64,000 nt of DNA from an uncultured Flavobacteriaceae bacterium. Its GTDB lineage: Bacteria; Bacteroidota; Bacteroidia; Flavobacteriales; Flavobacteriaceae. The DNA lies in NCBI GenBank assembly GCA_905181625.1, contig CAJIYJ010000004.1, forward strand, positions 94,750 to 158,749. Reading direction: 5' to 3'. Positions 35,655 through 46,726 of this stretch are shown here, one piece after another. The translations under genes and the position numbers were made by a program. Position 1 is the stretch's first letter, and each line of letters begins with the position of its first letter. The notes under the pieces are model-generated. The model searched no databases. It was not told where the DNA came from and saw only the letters and a program-made list of their open reading frames with translations.

Positions 35655-38432
35655 TTGAAAGACATAAAGTTAGATCCTAGATATATTAAAATAAGAGGTG
35701 CTAGAATGCATAATCTTAAAAATATTAATTTAGATATTCCAAAAAATAAACTAATAGTTGTTACCGGATTATCTGGTTCGGGTAAGTCTAGTTTAGCTTT
35801 TGACACCTTATATGCTGAAGGGCAAAGAAGATATATTGAAAGCCTGTCGTCTTACGCTAGGCAATTTCTTGGAAAACTTAATAAACCAAAAGTTGATAAA
35901 ATAATTGGAATCTCACCTGCTATTGCAATAGAGCAAAAAGTAAATAATTCAAATCCAAGATCAACTGTTGGGACGACTTCAGAAGTATATGATTATTTAA
36001 AGTTACTTTATGCAAGAATTGGAAAAACTTACTCCCCTATTTCTAATATTGAAGTAAAAAAAGATTCAATAAAATCTGTTCTTAAAAAGATTAAAAAATT
36101 TAAGTATGGTGATAAATTTCTTTTACTTTCTCACAAAGAATTATCAAACTTAAATAACAGTAAAGAAGTTCTTGAGCTTCTTCAAAAACAGGGTTTTTCT
36201 AGAATTGAAATTAACAATGAAATATTAAGAATTGATGGTTTAGGGAAATTTAAAAAAAAGAATTTTAATTTAGTAATTGACAGATCAATTTATAGTAATG
36301 ATCAAGATTATTTAAATAGGTTGTCTGATTCATTAGAATTGGCATTTTATGAAGGTAAAGGGAACATAGTAATTCATAATCTAAAATCTGACACCAAATA
36401 TAAATTCAGTAATAGGTTTGAAAAAGATGGTATTAAGTTCATTGAACCTTCGCAACACTTATTTAGCTTCAACAACCCTTTAGGTGCTTGCTCTAGCTGT
36501 GGCGGGTATGGTGATATTGTCGGAATTGATCCTGAATTAGTTATTCCAAATACAGGATTATCCGTATACGATAATGCTATAGCTCCGTGGAGGGGCGAAA
36601 AATTAAAAAAATACAAAAATGAATTAGTAAAAAGTTCAATAAATTTTAATTTTCCTATTCATAAACCATATTTTAAATTAACTAGCGAACAAAAAGACTT
36701 GTTATGGACAGGAAACAGTCATTTTAAAGGAATTAATTATTTTTTTAAAAAATTAGAAGACAAGATTTATAAAATTCAAAATAGAGTTATGCTCTCACGT
36801 TACAGAGGTAAAACAATTTGTAATGATTGTAACGGAAATAGACTTAAAAATGAAGCGTCTTATGTGAAAATAAATAAAAAATCAATAACTGATTTAGTGG
36901 AAATGCCAATTGATGATTTATTAAAATTCATGTTGACACTAAAGCTAGATTCTTATCAAGAAAAACTAGCTAATAGAATTTTAAAAGAAATACAAAATAG
37001 ATTAAAGTTTATTTGTAATGTTGGCTTAGGCTATCTTACAATTAACAGAAGGTCTGGTACTTTATCTGGAGGTGAATCACAAAGAATAAATTTAGCAAAT
37101 TCACTAGGCAGTTCATTAGTGAGTTCACTTTATGTATTAGACGAGCCCAGTGTTGGGTTACATCCAAAAGACACAGAAAAATTAATAAACATACTTATTG
37201 ACCTAAAAAATATAGGTAATACAGTTCTAGTTGTTGAACATGATGAAGATATAATGAGATCTGCAGACCATATCATTGATATAGGACCTGAAGCAGGTTC
37301 TAACGGAGGACAGGTTGTAGCTCAAGGTTCTATTAAAGACATTCTTAAATCAAAGAGTCTAACTTCTATGTATTTAAATAAAACAGAAGCTATCGAACCT
37401 CTTGATAAAATCAGGTATTCTGGAGGAAAAATATCAATTAAAGGAGCTAGAGAAAATAATTTAAAAAATATTTCTGTTGATTTTCCTCTTAACAATTTAG
37501 TCGCTGTAACAGGTGTTTCTGGAAGTGGAAAAACTACACTTGTAAAAAAAATATTATACCCTGCCTTACTTAAAGAAAAAGGTGTTTTTAAAAATAAACC
37601 TGGGCAATTTGATGAAATTTCTGGAGACATAGATGAAATTGATGAAATTGAATTTATTGACCAGAAACCTATTGGTTTATCTTCAAGATCTAACCCAGTA
37701 ACATATCTTAAAGTATATGATGATATAAGAAATTTATTTGCCTCTCAAAAGCTCTCAAAAATAAACAGTTATAAAGCAAAACATTTTTCATTTAATGTTG
37801 ATGGAGGGCGTTGTGAAAGTTGTAAAGGTGAAGGATCTGTTAAAATTGAAATGCAATTTATGGCAGATGTGAATTTAGAATGTGAAAATTGTAAAGGAAA
37901 ACGGTTTAAAAAAAATGTTTTAAGAGTTAAATTTGAAAATAAGACTATTGATGATGTTCTTAAAATGACAGTTGATCAAAGTATAGAGTTTTTTAATTCT
38001 ACAAATCAAAATAAAATAACTAATAAGCTAAAACCATTACAGGATGTGGGTATGGGTTATATACAATTAGGGCAATCATCTTCCTCTCTTTCAGGAGGTG
38101 AAGCTCAAAGGATTAAATTAGCAACATTTTTATTAAAAGGAAATAATAGAAAAAAGACTTTATTTATTTTTGACGAACCTACTACAGGACTTCACTTTCA
38201 CGATATTAAAAAACTTCTAAACTCTTTTAATTCATTATTAGAAAATGGTCACTCTATTATTGTAGTAGAACACAACACAGACTTAATTAAATGTGCAGAC
38301 CATATAATAGATTTAGGATTAGATGGAGGTGAAAAAGGTGGAGATTTAATTTTTCAAGGAACGCCAAGAGATTTAATAAAAAACAAGAAATCTAAGCTCT
38401 CAAAATATTTGAAAAACAAAACTACATTTTAA
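35655..38432 (+). CDS. uvrA: Excinuclease ABC subunit A
   Basis: Damage-recognition ATPase of nucleotide excision repair. The 925 residues have two ABC modules: first P-loop GLSGSGKSS (38-46), second GVSGSGKTT, signatures LSGGESQRI and LSGGEAQRI, and zinc modules with [18 protein letters not shown] and CESCKGEGS ... CENCKGKRF. Translation starts at TTG, directly before [22 protein letters not shown], where the family normally begins. Its end overlaps the flippase gene by 11 bp (convergent). Confidence 0.97.
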   Translation: MKDIKLDPRYIKIRGARMHNLKNINLDIPKNKLIVVTGLSGSGKSSLAFDTLYAEGQRRYIESLSSYARQFLGKLNKPKVDKIIGISPAIAIEQKVNNSNPRSTVGTTSEVYDYLKLLYARIGKTYSPISNIEVKKDSIKSVLKKIKKFKYGDKFLLLSHKELSNLNNSKEVLELLQKQGFSRIEINNEILRIDGLGKFKKKNFNLVIDRSIYSNDQDYLNRLSDSLELAFYEGKGNIVIHNLKSDTKYKFSNRFEKDGIKFIEPSQHLFSFNNPLGACSSCGGYGDIVGIDPELVIPNTGLSVYDNAIAPWRGEKLKKYKNELVKSSINFNFPIHKPYFKLTSEQKDLLWTGNSHFKGINYFFKKLEDKIYKIQNRVMLSRYRGKTICNDCNGNRLKNEASYVKINKKSITDLVEMPIDDLLKFMLTLKLDSYQEKLANRILKEIQNRLKFICNVGLGYLTINRRSGTLSGGESQRINLANSLGSSLVSSLYVLDEPSVGLHPKDTEKLINILIDLKNIGNTVLVVEHDEDIMRSADHIIDIGPEAGSNGGQVVAQGSIKDILKSKSLTSMYLNKTEAIEPLDKIRYSGGKISIKGARENNLKNISVDFPLNNLVAVTGVSGSGKTTLVKKILYPALLKEKGVFKNKPGQFDEISGDIDEIDEIEFIDQKPIGLSSRSNPVTYLKVYDDIRNLFASQKLSKINSYKAKHFSFNVDGGRCESCKGEGSVKIEMQFMADVNLECENCKGKRFKKNVLRVKFENKTIDDVLKMTVDQSIEFFNSTNQNKITNKLKPLQDVGMGYIQLGQSSSSLSGGEAQRIKLATFLLKGNNRKKTLFIFDEPTTGLHFHDIKKLLNSFNSLLENGHSIIVVEHNTDLIKCADHIIDLGLDGGEKGGDLIFQGTPRDLIKNKKSKLSKYLKNKTTF

Positions 38433-39882
38433 GAGTTTTTCTTATAATTTGATTTATTCTTTTAGAAAGTCCTAAGTAATAAATTAAACTCATATATATA
38501 ATTGAAACGATTACACTCCTTATTAAAATATCTACAAACGCAGAATATATAAAATCTATATACCCAACAGTCAAATACAATACCAAAACAATTAATAAGA
38601 TTTTAATCGTGTTAAAATCGTAAGGGTTTATTTTTAATTTAAATCTAATGAACAAGACTTTAAGAATAGTAAATATTGATAAAACTATTAAAGTAGATAT
38701 TGCTGCTCCATTTATTCCATATAGATCAATTAAAACATCATTTAAAAAATAAACAGAAATAGCCATTGCAATAGAAAAAGGCAAAGTAATTCTATAAAAA
38801 TTTGAGGTTGCTAAAATAGCAGGGCCACAGCCAAAACTCATTTGAATAAGTTTGGCCAAAGATATAATTAGAACTACAAGAACAGCATCCGAATAAAACT
38901 CATTATTCATTAAAAGATAAAATGAAGAAATATTAAGGTTAATAAGCAAGAAAAAGAAACCAGAAACTATAAGTAAATTAGATGAACTCTTTTGATAAAG
39001 ATCATTTAATTTCAAGGAATCATTGTCATTTATTGCCTTAGCTACCATTGGATTTAAAATCTGAAACATAGCTCTTCCTGGAATTTCTACGACAGTTGCT
39101 ATGAATACAGCTACAGCATAATAAGCAGTTTGACTAATAGCCTCCTTTTGAGGGATCATATACTTATCTATGTCAATTAATAAACTAGCAGCCGAACCAG
39201 CTAATAAAATATACAAGGAATAAGATAAGATTTCTTTAAAATTTTCAGGAAGTGTAAATGAAAATTTTGGAGTATATATAATAAGAGAATAAACTACCAT
39301 TATCACTAACCTTAAATAATAAAGTCCTGTTAACCACCAAACAAAACTCTCCTTAGTTAGAAAGTCAAATGAAACTAGTAATAATAAAATTAGAACAGAA
39401 ATTCTAGGATAAACCTCTTTTAATACATTTCCAAAGACAGATTTAAAATGAACTCTAGACCAAGCATAAAAAACTTCAAAATATGAAGTTGCAAACGAAA
39501 CTAAAAATATCACCCAAATATAAGATTGGATAATAGGGTTTTGAATAGATAAAAATTCTCCAATTATATCGTGAGCTTTAACCACAAAAAAAGTTGTTGG
39601 AATAATTACAATCAATGGAATGAATATAATACTTGAAAGGAAAGCATCTTTAGATATCTTATCTTTAAATGAACTATAAAACTTAATAATAGTGTGCTGT
39701 GCTCCAAGTGACATTAGGGGTTGAAGAAGGTTTGAAGTAGCTAATAAAAACACCACTAAACCATAATATTCATCTTTTAAAAATTCTGGATAAAAATAAA
39801 GTGTATTGACTCCTCCTATTATCAAAGCAATTGAAATAGTAAATATATTTTTAGAAGTTTGTTTAATTACTATCCCCATCAA
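38422..39882 (-). CDS. Polysaccharide/oligosaccharide flippase, Wzx-like
   Basis: A 486-residue integral membrane protein with about 12-14 hydrophobic segments spread evenly, of the MATE/MVF superfamily (polysaccharide biosynthesis protein). Such proteins flip lipid-linked glycans across the inner membrane. It is the last gene of a minus-strand glycan block with two glycosyltransferases; its start overlaps the preceding glycosyltransferase by four bases. Confidence 0.87.
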   Translation of the reverse strand: MMGIVIKQTSKNIFTISIALIIGGVNTLYFYPEFLKDEYYGLVVFLLATSNLLQPLMSLGAQHTIIKFYSSFKDKISKDAFLSSIIFIPLIVIIPTTFFVVKAHDIIGEFLSIQNPIIQSYIWVIFLVSFATSYFEVFYAWSRVHFKSVFGNVLKEVYPRISVLILLLLVSFDFLTKESFVWWLTGLYYLRLVIMVVYSLIIYTPKFSFTLPENFKEILSYSLYILLAGSAASLLIDIDKYMIPQKEAISQTAYYAVAVFIATVVEIPGRAMFQILNPMVAKAINDNDSLKLNDLYQKSSSNLLIVSGFFFLLINLNISSFYLLMNNEFYSDAVLVVLIISLAKLIQMSFGCGPAILATSNFYRITLPFSIAMAISVYFLNDVLIDLYGINGAAISTLIVLSIFTILKVLFIRFKLKINPYDFNTIKILLIVLVLYLTVGYIDFIYSAFVDILIRSVIVSIIYMSLIYYLGLSKRINQIIRKTLKM

Positions 39883-41132
39883 TTTATTGTTTTATTTAGT
39901 AAACCATCTAACTTTTCAGACAAATTTTCATAGCTAAAAGAAGCGAGATCTTTGGGTTTGAAATTATTTTTTTTCAACTTATAATTAGAATAAAGTTCTA
40001 AAATATAATTTTTTAAATCAACTTCATTGGAATAATCAAACACTAAACCTGAATTTGTTTTATTTATTAAATCAGAAACATCACTATTCAACTTAGAAAA
40101 CGCAATAATAGGACGCTTAAAAGAAAAATAATAAAAAAGTTTTCCTGGAATAATATTATTTACAGATTCTAGATTAACACTACTTAAAATCAACACTCTA
40201 GCTTTAGACATTTCAACATCTAGTTTTGATTTGTTAAGATACTTTTCAAATTTAACTTTTGATTCAATAGGCTTGAGGTCATTATTATTTAAAATTTCTT
40301 TGTCAAAATCACCAATTAGCCTAACCAATAAGTCATTAGAGAAATTTTCGTTTTCTAGACAGATTTCCTTCAATACTTTCCAGAAATTTTTAGGATTCTG
40401 AATAGATTTCATAACTCCAGAATACATAATTAAAAACTTATCTGTCTCATTATTTTCAATAAACGAATTAAATCCATTTGTTAAAGTATAAGAGCTTGAA
40501 TTAATTAATGAATATTTTTCTGTTAAAGAGGGAGATGATGTTATTATAGAATCTGCATAATTTAAACATTTATTTTCAAATTTTAAATGTTTGTTTCTTA
40601 TATAAGCAGACATAGGCAGAAGCTTAAATTGAAAAAAATCTGACCATGGATCTCTAAAATCTGTTATCCATTTTATTTTAGTGTTTTTTTTAATATTTAG
40701 TCCTATAATATGAGTACTAAAAGGTGGAGCAGTTGTAATTAGGCAATCAATATTATTATTTTTAATATAATTAATAGCTTGTTTAGTAACGTCTTTAATC
40801 CAAAACATCCTTGAATCTGGAAAGAATAAATTCGCCCTAATCCACAATTTAATTTTTTGAAAGATATTGGAAGATTTAATATTATCAGAACTATTTTTTT
40901 TAAATAGACTTGAAGGCTCTAGAATTGGAATACTAAACACTTTTATAGATTGATCTATATTGTTTTGTAATTCATTGTCAAGAATAGGGTAATTTGCATT
41001 TTCAGCAGTAAAAACTGTAATATCCCAACCTTTTTTTACTAGGCTGTTAGAAAAGTTAAGCCAACGTTGAACACCAGACCCACCCGATGGAGGCCAATAA
41101 TAAGAAATAATAAGTAATTTATTATTTTTCAT
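39879..41132 (-). CDS. Glycosyltransferase, GT4-like
   Basis: A 417-residue GT-B fold enzyme. The N-terminal SYYWPPSGGSGVQRWLNF segment is typical of flavobacterial GT4 enzymes for surface glycans, and DFRDPWSDFF follows in the acceptor domain. The C-terminal donor domain has MYSGVMKSIQNPKNFWKVL and a weak E-x7-E region. Sugar specificity cannot be read. It overlaps the next upstream transferase by 11 bp, showing a tight operon. Confidence 0.87.
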   Translation of the reverse strand: MKNNKLLIISYYWPPSGGSGVQRWLNFSNSLVKKGWDITVFTAENANYPILDNELQNNIDQSIKVFSIPILEPSSLFKKNSSDNIKSSNIFQKIKLWIRANLFFPDSRMFWIKDVTKQAINYIKNNNIDCLITTAPPFSTHIIGLNIKKNTKIKWITDFRDPWSDFFQFKLLPMSAYIRNKHLKFENKCLNYADSIITSSPSLTEKYSLINSSSYTLTNGFNSFIENNETDKFLIMYSGVMKSIQNPKNFWKVLKEICLENENFSNDLLVRLIGDFDKEILNNNDLKPIESKVKFEKYLNKSKLDVEMSKARVLILSSVNLESVNNIIPGKLFYYFSFKRPIIAFSKLNSDVSDLINKTNSGLVFDYSNEVDLKNYILELYSNYKLKKNNFKPKDLASFSYENLSEKLDGLLNKTIN

Positions 41133-42306
41133 AATGTGTTATTAATTCTTTAGAAATTATATCGTTATTTAAATGATTTTTAATTGCATGAGTACAGTTT
41201 TCACTTAATTTCATCCTTAAGCCTTCATCTAAATATAGTTTAAAGAGTTTTTTAATTAAATCTGATGAGTTTTCAGCTTCAAACACCAAGCCTATATTAT
41301 ATCTATCTAAAAGAGCTTTCTGAGCCATTACATCACTACAAACTAAAGGACAACCTAATGAAATATATTGAAAAAGTTTATTTGCATAAGTTGTGTCATG
41401 ATGTATATTGGAATGTAAAGGAGAAACTCCAAGTTGTGCAGCTTTTATGTAAGATGGAAATAACTTTTCATTTTTCCATCCTTCAAAATCTACATATTTA
41501 GTTACATTTAAATTATGTGCAATTTTAACAAGCTCATTATCGTAAGAACTAGTACCCACAATTACTAACTTAAAACTAGGTATAGTTTTAATAAGCTTAG
41601 GGATAGATTTTAAAACCGTTTCGAGACCTCTTCTTTTTGAAGTATTTCCTAAATAAAGCAAAACAAATGAATCAGCATATTTATTTATAATATTATTATC
41701 TAATTTAAAATCAGAATAAAAACTTTTTGAAACAGAATTTGAAAAAACCACTACCCTATCTTCGTGGATGTTTGTTCTACTGATTAATTCTTTTTTAGCT
41801 AAATCAGTTACTACAACAATAGAATTTGCCATTTTACAATATTTCTCCTCAGCTACTTTCCATTTAGATGGAGATATAAATAATTTTCCAAAAACACTAT
41901 TCACATGCTTATAAAACTTCATTATTTCTGGCCTATTTTCATGGAGATCTAGAGTTACGTTTAAGCTAAAAGAAACGTTTGCAAAAAAAACAGAACTAGC
42001 AATTTGTAAGTCATGAATATGTAAATATTTTATATTATTATTGTTTATAAATTTTTTAATCTTATTAGACATTATCCATTTGTAAAAGGGGAATGTATAG
42101 GCTAATGCAGATAGTTTGTATGTAATCCAAGAACAATAAAATCTTTCAACGTTTATTCCATGAATAACTTCTCTTTTAATAAATTTTTTTTTAAAAGACA
42201 AACAGAATAAAAAGATTTCATTTCCTGATTTGATTAACGCTTGTGATTCATTAAAAACCCTTGGGTCAGTAGGATAAGGCGCATCAAGAATCATTCCAAT
42301 TTTCAT
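41122..42306 (-). CDS. Glycosyltransferase family 4 protein
   Basis: A 394-residue GT-B enzyme. It begins MKIGMILDAPYPTDPRVFNE, a common GT4 start, has LHIHDLQIA and LDLHENRPE in the first domain, and LYLGNTSKRRGLETVLKSIP, WKNEKLFPSYIKAAQLGVSPL and YANKLFQYISLGCPLVCSD in the donor domain. Acts in surface polysaccharide or glycoprotein glycan assembly. Donor and acceptor unknown. Confidence 0.9.
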   Translation of the reverse strand: MKIGMILDAPYPTDPRVFNESQALIKSGNEIFLFCLSFKKKFIKREVIHGINVERFYCSWITYKLSALAYTFPFYKWIMSNKIKKFINNNNIKYLHIHDLQIASSVFFANVSFSLNVTLDLHENRPEIMKFYKHVNSVFGKLFISPSKWKVAEEKYCKMANSIVVVTDLAKKELISRTNIHEDRVVVFSNSVSKSFYSDFKLDNNIINKYADSFVLLYLGNTSKRRGLETVLKSIPKLIKTIPSFKLVIVGTSSYDNELVKIAHNLNVTKYVDFEGWKNEKLFPSYIKAAQLGVSPLHSNIHHDTTYANKLFQYISLGCPLVCSDVMAQKALLDRYNIGLVFEAENSSDLIKKLFKLYLDEGLRMKLSENCTHAIKNHLNNDIISKELITHYEK

Positions 42307-42317
42307 TACTAATATTC

Positions 42318-42899
42318 TTAAAGGTTTAGTACTCCCCTATAATAACTTGTGAATTTTTCCTTATTTGGCCATCTTTCAGCATAATCCCTTTCTGCATAAA
42401 CAGCATAATACCTATTGGTGAAATTTCTTAAAAAAGGTCTAAATCCTAATTTAAAAGATGGGTTTTTCCATAATTCCTTTTTAACTATTCTCCAACCTGC
42501 TTTTTCTAATAACATATCAAACTGCCATGGCTCAAATTCATGATAATGTCGATCTCTATCATCAGTTTTACTTTTATATGCTTTTGCAAACCATAAATTT
42601 ACAGGAACAGTTAAAAAAACTCTTTTAGCTTCAAGGTTCTTAAGTAAAGGATATGGAGAAACTAAGTGCTCTAGTATTTCAAAACCAGTAACCAAATCTA
42701 CATCCTTAGGTAGGATAATATCTGGATTTTCATCTAAATCTTCTCCATTAGTGTTATAAACTTTATAATTATTTTGTTTCATGATTTCAGAAAACGGATT
42801 AGTGACTCCTAAATCAAAAACTACTGAAGGAGAAGGACATACTTCTTTAAGCATTTTTAGAGTATTCTCATATCTATTTTTTGGAAATATTTTATACAT
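42318..42899 (-). CDS. Class I SAM-dependent methyltransferase
   Basis: A 193-residue small methyltransferase-like protein. The motif I region is VVFDLGVTNPFSE, and VDLVTGFEILEHLVSP matches motif IV/post-IV of the class. HYHEFEPWQFDMLLEKAGW is a common C-terminal segment. It lies in the glycan block, so it may methylate a sugar or lipid carrier; this is inference. It overlaps the YfhO gene by eight bases. Confidence 0.82.
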   Translation of the reverse strand: MYKIFPKNRYENTLKMLKEVCPSPSVVFDLGVTNPFSEIMKQNNYKVYNTNGEDLDENPDIILPKDVDLVTGFEILEHLVSPYPLLKNLEAKRVFLTVPVNLWFAKAYKSKTDDRDRHYHEFEPWQFDMLLEKAGWRIVKKELWKNPSFKLGFRPFLRNFTNRYYAVYAERDYAERWPNKEKFTSYYRGVLNL

Positions 42900-45288
42900 T
42901 TTTTTTATTTAAAATAAACTTAATCATTAAAATTAATAAAATTAAATATGCTACTATAGAAATATAAGAACCCGTATAAACCACTTTGGGTTTAAAGTTA
43001 AATTTCACTTCATGATCTCCCTCTGGTAAAATAAGACCTCTAAGTAAATAATTTACTCTAAAGTGATCTACTTGAATACCATCTACATATGCTTGCCAAC
43101 CATTTTTATAAAATGCTTCTGAAAAAACTGTTAATTGACTTGATTCAGTTGATGACTTATATATTAATTCATTAGCTTTTCTTGAATATAAAGTAATCGT
43201 ATTAGATTCTCTTAATTTAAACTCTCTTGCAATAAGAGATTTATTTTGAGTAACTAATTTTTTACTTAAATCTAGCTCCGATAAACTTAATAATTCTTGA
43301 TTATCATTTTCTACAACTACAGCACCATCGACAAACCACGCATTTCCAAGTGCATTAGGATTTCTTGTAACTCCTAAAGGATTATCAGGATCATTTTGAA
43401 TAATATACTTAACATTGAGTATGTTTAACACATCCAAATTATTTTTTAATATATAAAAATCATAGATATTTTGTATTCTTTTGGGTTTTGCTGCATGATA
43501 GCCAGCAATAGATTTATGAAAGAATGAAGTTCTAGCATTTGAAAACCCTCTTTCAGGCTCAAAAACTCTAAAATCAGAATTATCCTGTAAAATTGCTTTA
43601 TCTGCTATAGTTAGCTTAAAAGGAGAATTAACAGATGATTGATTAACAAATTGATCAGAATTAACATACTGCTTATCAACTTGCCATAAATCAATAATCA
43701 CCAAAATAATTATTGAATAAATAGCTAAATTCTTTTTAATAAATTTCTTAGAGTAGATAAAAAGAATAGAAAATATAGAGATGACAAATATAAAAGACCT
43801 TAAGCTATCTTCTTTAAGCAAAGATTTTCTTTCATCAATTATAAGATTTAGTATTTCAGGATAATCTGAAAATATTTCAAAATTTGATTTAAAATCAAAT
43901 AAATTCGTTCCAAATAAATATAAGCTCAAGGAAACTAACCCAAGAGTTAAACCAGAAAAATACAATGCTCTAGTTTTTAAATAGTTGTCCGTGTTTTTTG
44001 CAAAAAATTTTTGAAGACCAAAAACTGCCAAAAAAGGAATACAAAATTCTAGTATAACCTGTATTGATGAAACTGCCCTAAACTTGTCATACATAGGAAA
44101 GTAATCAATCATGAAATCAGTAAAAAAAGATAAATTTTTGCCCCAAGAAAGAATCAATGAAACAACTATTGAAATCATTATCCACCTCATGTTTATATTC
44201 TTAACCAATAATAAACCTAGAAAAAAAACAAACAATACTGTAGCACCAATATAAGCTGGTGCAGCTACTATAGGTTGGTCTCCCCAATACATTTTAGAAT
44301 ATTGATAAACCTGTTGACCTTGTTGAGGATCTAAAGTCTTAATTAAAGACATGAGTTCAGAATCCTCTTTAATGGTTTCCGCGCTAGAACCTCCCATAAA
44401 TTTGGGAACAAAGAGGTTGATACTTTCCAAAATACCATAACTGTATTCTGTAATATAGTTTTTATCCAAACCTGAGACAGATTCTTTTAATGATCCATCA
44501 GGATTAATTGTTATTTCATTTTTACTTCGAGTACTAAACTCAGAATATTCCATTGTTGATAAAATAGCTGGAGCATTCATTAAAACTGAAATAATGACAC
44601 TAGAAAACAGAACAAAGAATGATTTAAAAAATATTTTTGATTGACTTTTTTTTAATGAATTATATAAATAAACAGCAACTAAAAACATTAACATTATCAA
44701 GGTGTAAAATGTCATTTGATAATGATTGGAATGTATTTGAAGACCTAAAGAAATAGCAGTTATTATGAAACCCTCTATATGTTTGTTATTCAAAGTCATT
44801 ATAAATCCAGAAACTACTAAAGGCATGTATCCAAGAGCTAAAGCTTTAGTGTTATGCCCAACTCCAAGAATGATTATCAAGTAAGTAGAGAAACCAAATG
44901 CTATTGCTCCGAAAAGAGCATATTTATATCTGATATTAAGTGAAATTATCAATAAATAAAAAGAAAGTAAGTAAAGAAACAAATAATCAGCTGGTCTAGG
45001 TAAAAAACGAATAAATTGATCTATAATTCTTAAAATATCAAAAGGATATATTGCACTGACTTGAAAAGATGGCATTCCTAAAAAGGCGTTGTCTAACCAA
45101 TAAGGCTCTTCATCAAACTCAATTCTATGATCTACAATTTGCTTTGACATTCCTGAAAATTGGGATATATCAGATTGTAATATTGCTTTATTTGATAGTA
45201 CAGGATAAAAATATGTTAAAGACAGTGATGCTAAAAAAATTATGCATATTACGTGAGGGACAATATTTTTAAAAATTTTTAAATACAT
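42892..45288 (-). CDS. YfhO family membrane protein
   Basis: A 798-residue protein with about 12 membrane segments in the first two thirds and a soluble C-terminal domain, then a final membrane segment (TGSYISIVAYLILLILMIKF). Features are LQSDISQFSGMSKQI, GHNTKALALGYMPL and FSEAFYKNGWQAYVDG near the end, all typical of YfhO proteins. Bacillus YfhO is involved in lipoteichoic acid glycosylation, so a GT-C-type sugar transferase role fits the glycan neighbours. The flavobacterial role is unproven. Confidence 0.88.
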   Translation of the reverse strand: MYLKIFKNIVPHVICIIFLASLSLTYFYPVLSNKAILQSDISQFSGMSKQIVDHRIEFDEEPYWLDNAFLGMPSFQVSAIYPFDILRIIDQFIRFLPRPADYLFLYLLSFYLLIISLNIRYKYALFGAIAFGFSTYLIIILGVGHNTKALALGYMPLVVSGFIMTLNNKHIEGFIITAISLGLQIHSNHYQMTFYTLIMLMFLVAVYLYNSLKKSQSKIFFKSFFVLFSSVIISVLMNAPAILSTMEYSEFSTRSKNEITINPDGSLKESVSGLDKNYITEYSYGILESINLFVPKFMGGSSAETIKEDSELMSLIKTLDPQQGQQVYQYSKMYWGDQPIVAAPAYIGATVLFVFFLGLLLVKNINMRWIMISIVVSLILSWGKNLSFFTDFMIDYFPMYDKFRAVSSIQVILEFCIPFLAVFGLQKFFAKNTDNYLKTRALYFSGLTLGLVSLSLYLFGTNLFDFKSNFEIFSDYPEILNLIIDERKSLLKEDSLRSFIFVISIFSILFIYSKKFIKKNLAIYSIIILVIIDLWQVDKQYVNSDQFVNQSSVNSPFKLTIADKAILQDNSDFRVFEPERGFSNARTSFFHKSIAGYHAAKPKRIQNIYDFYILKNNLDVLNILNVKYIIQNDPDNPLGVTRNPNALGNAWFVDGAVVVENDNQELLSLSELDLSKKLVTQNKSLIAREFKLRESNTITLYSRKANELIYKSSTESSQLTVFSEAFYKNGWQAYVDGIQVDHFRVNYLLRGLILPEGDHEVKFNFKPKVVYTGSYISIVAYLILLILMIKFILNKKNV

Positions 45289-45291
45289 AAT

Positions 45292-45498
45292 TTAATCTAA
45301 TTCTTCAAAGTCTACGTATTCTCCAACCTTTTCTTTTTTGTTTTCTTTAAGGTTTTCATTGGGGTTTTCATTGGGTTGATTAAAGCTCTCATTCATGTTT
45401 TGAAATTTGTTTTTCATCTTATTTTGAAATCTTTTAATAATGAAAGCTAAAATATAAGGAGCCAACAATCTTATTAAATATAAAAAAAATAACAACAA
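45292..45498 (-). CDS. Small DUF4834-like membrane protein
   Basis: A 68-residue protein: one hydrophobic segment (about 1-20, LLFFLYLIRLLAPYILAFI), then a basic stretch and a hydrophilic tail of NPNEN-type repeats ending EYVDFEELD, which resembles DUF4834 proteins. The start is uncertain: TTG at 45496-45498 or the neighbouring TTG, with no in-frame ATG upstream before a stop. Four bases separate it from the YfhO gene on the same strand, so it probably leads that operon. Confidence 0.7.
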   Translation of the reverse strand: MLLFFLYLIRLLAPYILAFIIKRFQNKMKNKFQNMNESFNQPNENPNENLKENKKEKVGEYVDFEELD

Positions 45499-45625
45499 AA
45501 ATAATAATATATAAAAAAGTAGTCATCAGTAAATGTTTTACAAAGTAAAAATACAATTAATGAATTTAATTAATAATTCATTTTAGGCTTAATCAATAAT
45601 ATTTATTTTTATATCTTTTCATCAA

Positions 45626-46726
45626 ATGAAATCAATACATATTTTAGCATTATCTCTTTTACTAGGTTTTAAAGGATTTACCCAATACACTGAGACAATA
45701 AACTCAAACAGACCAGGTTCTTCTCAAGGAGCCTTTTCTGTTGGTAAAAATGTACTTCAATTTGAAATTGGAGGGAAAATGGGTAAATTAAATAATAAAA
45801 ACTTTAAAAATTCGACAATAAATGAGTCTCAACTTAATTATACTATACGTTATGGTTTATTATTAAATAAATTAGAACTAATAATTGATGGAACTTACAA
45901 TCAAAACAATAGTGTAAATAAATTTATTAGTGAAGATAAAATCAAAACAAAATTTTTAAACAAGCAAACACTAGGATTCAAATACCTTGTTTTTGATCCA
46001 TTTAAAAATAAAAAATGGCATAGTGTCAGTGTACTAAGTTGGGATAAAAATAATAAAATTCGACTTGTTGATTTCATTCCTGCAATATCTGTTTATGCTG
46101 GTGTGAATTACATTCCGAAAAATGGTTACAACTATAATGATCCCTTTACAAGTATAAAAAAAACAGCTGAATACAATATTTTTAATCATAGTATATTCAT
46201 TAACCATAATTGGACTATAACAGAAAATGCAATAAGCCCAAAAGCTAGTGTTATTACACAAAATCATTTTATCGGTAAATGGGTGTTTGTCAATAACATT
46301 ACACTTGATAGAATTGGGGATAAAAATTCTATTTTAAATTATATTGGCACTTTAACTCATAATTTCAAGAATCCAAGGTGGTCGACTTTTGGTGAATTTG
46401 AAATGATTAAAAATGATATTTACGATGATAATTATTTCAAATTTGGATTTGCATTTTTACTAGACAAAAATTATCAATTTGACACTAGCATAGGTACAAA
46501 TTTCAAAGATACACCCCGAAATATGTACTTTAAAATTGGTATGTCCACAAGATTAGATTGGTATAGAGATGAAACTCCAGTTGACAAAGAAGAATTAGAA
46601 AAACAAAAACAAAAAAGAAGAAAATTAAAACAAGACTCTAAAGATTTAAGAAAATCAGATAAAAACAAAAAAAAATCTAACAAAAGAGAACGCAAGACAC
46701 TAAAAAAATCTAACAGAAAGAAATGA
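45626..46726 (+). CDS. Outer-membrane transporter-like protein
   Basis: A 366-residue secreted protein: signal peptide about 1-19 (LALSLLLGFKGFTQ), then beta-strand-rich sequence beginning ETINSNRPGSSQGAFSVGKNVLQFEIGG, typical of flavobacterial 'transporter'/phenol-degradation MetA-like barrels. The last ~45 residues are a very basic Lys/Arg tail (KQKQKRRKLKQDSKD ...), unusual for a barrel and possibly periplasmic. Substrate unknown. A TATCTTTT box lies six bases before the ATG. Its stop overlaps the next start by four bases. Confidence 0.75.
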   Translation: MKSIHILALSLLLGFKGFTQYTETINSNRPGSSQGAFSVGKNVLQFEIGGKMGKLNNKNFKNSTINESQLNYTIRYGLLLNKLELIIDGTYNQNNSVNKFISEDKIKTKFLNKQTLGFKYLVFDPFKNKKWHSVSVLSWDKNNKIRLVDFIPAISVYAGVNYIPKNGYNYNDPFTSIKKTAEYNIFNHSIFINHNWTITENAISPKASVITQNHFIGKWVFVNNITLDRIGDKNSILNYIGTLTHNFKNPRWSTFGEFEMIKNDIYDDNYFKFGFAFLLDKNYQFDTSIGTNFKDTPRNMYFKIGMSTRLDWYRDETPVDKEELEKQKQKRRKLKQDSKDLRKSDKNKKKSNKRERKTLKKSNRKK

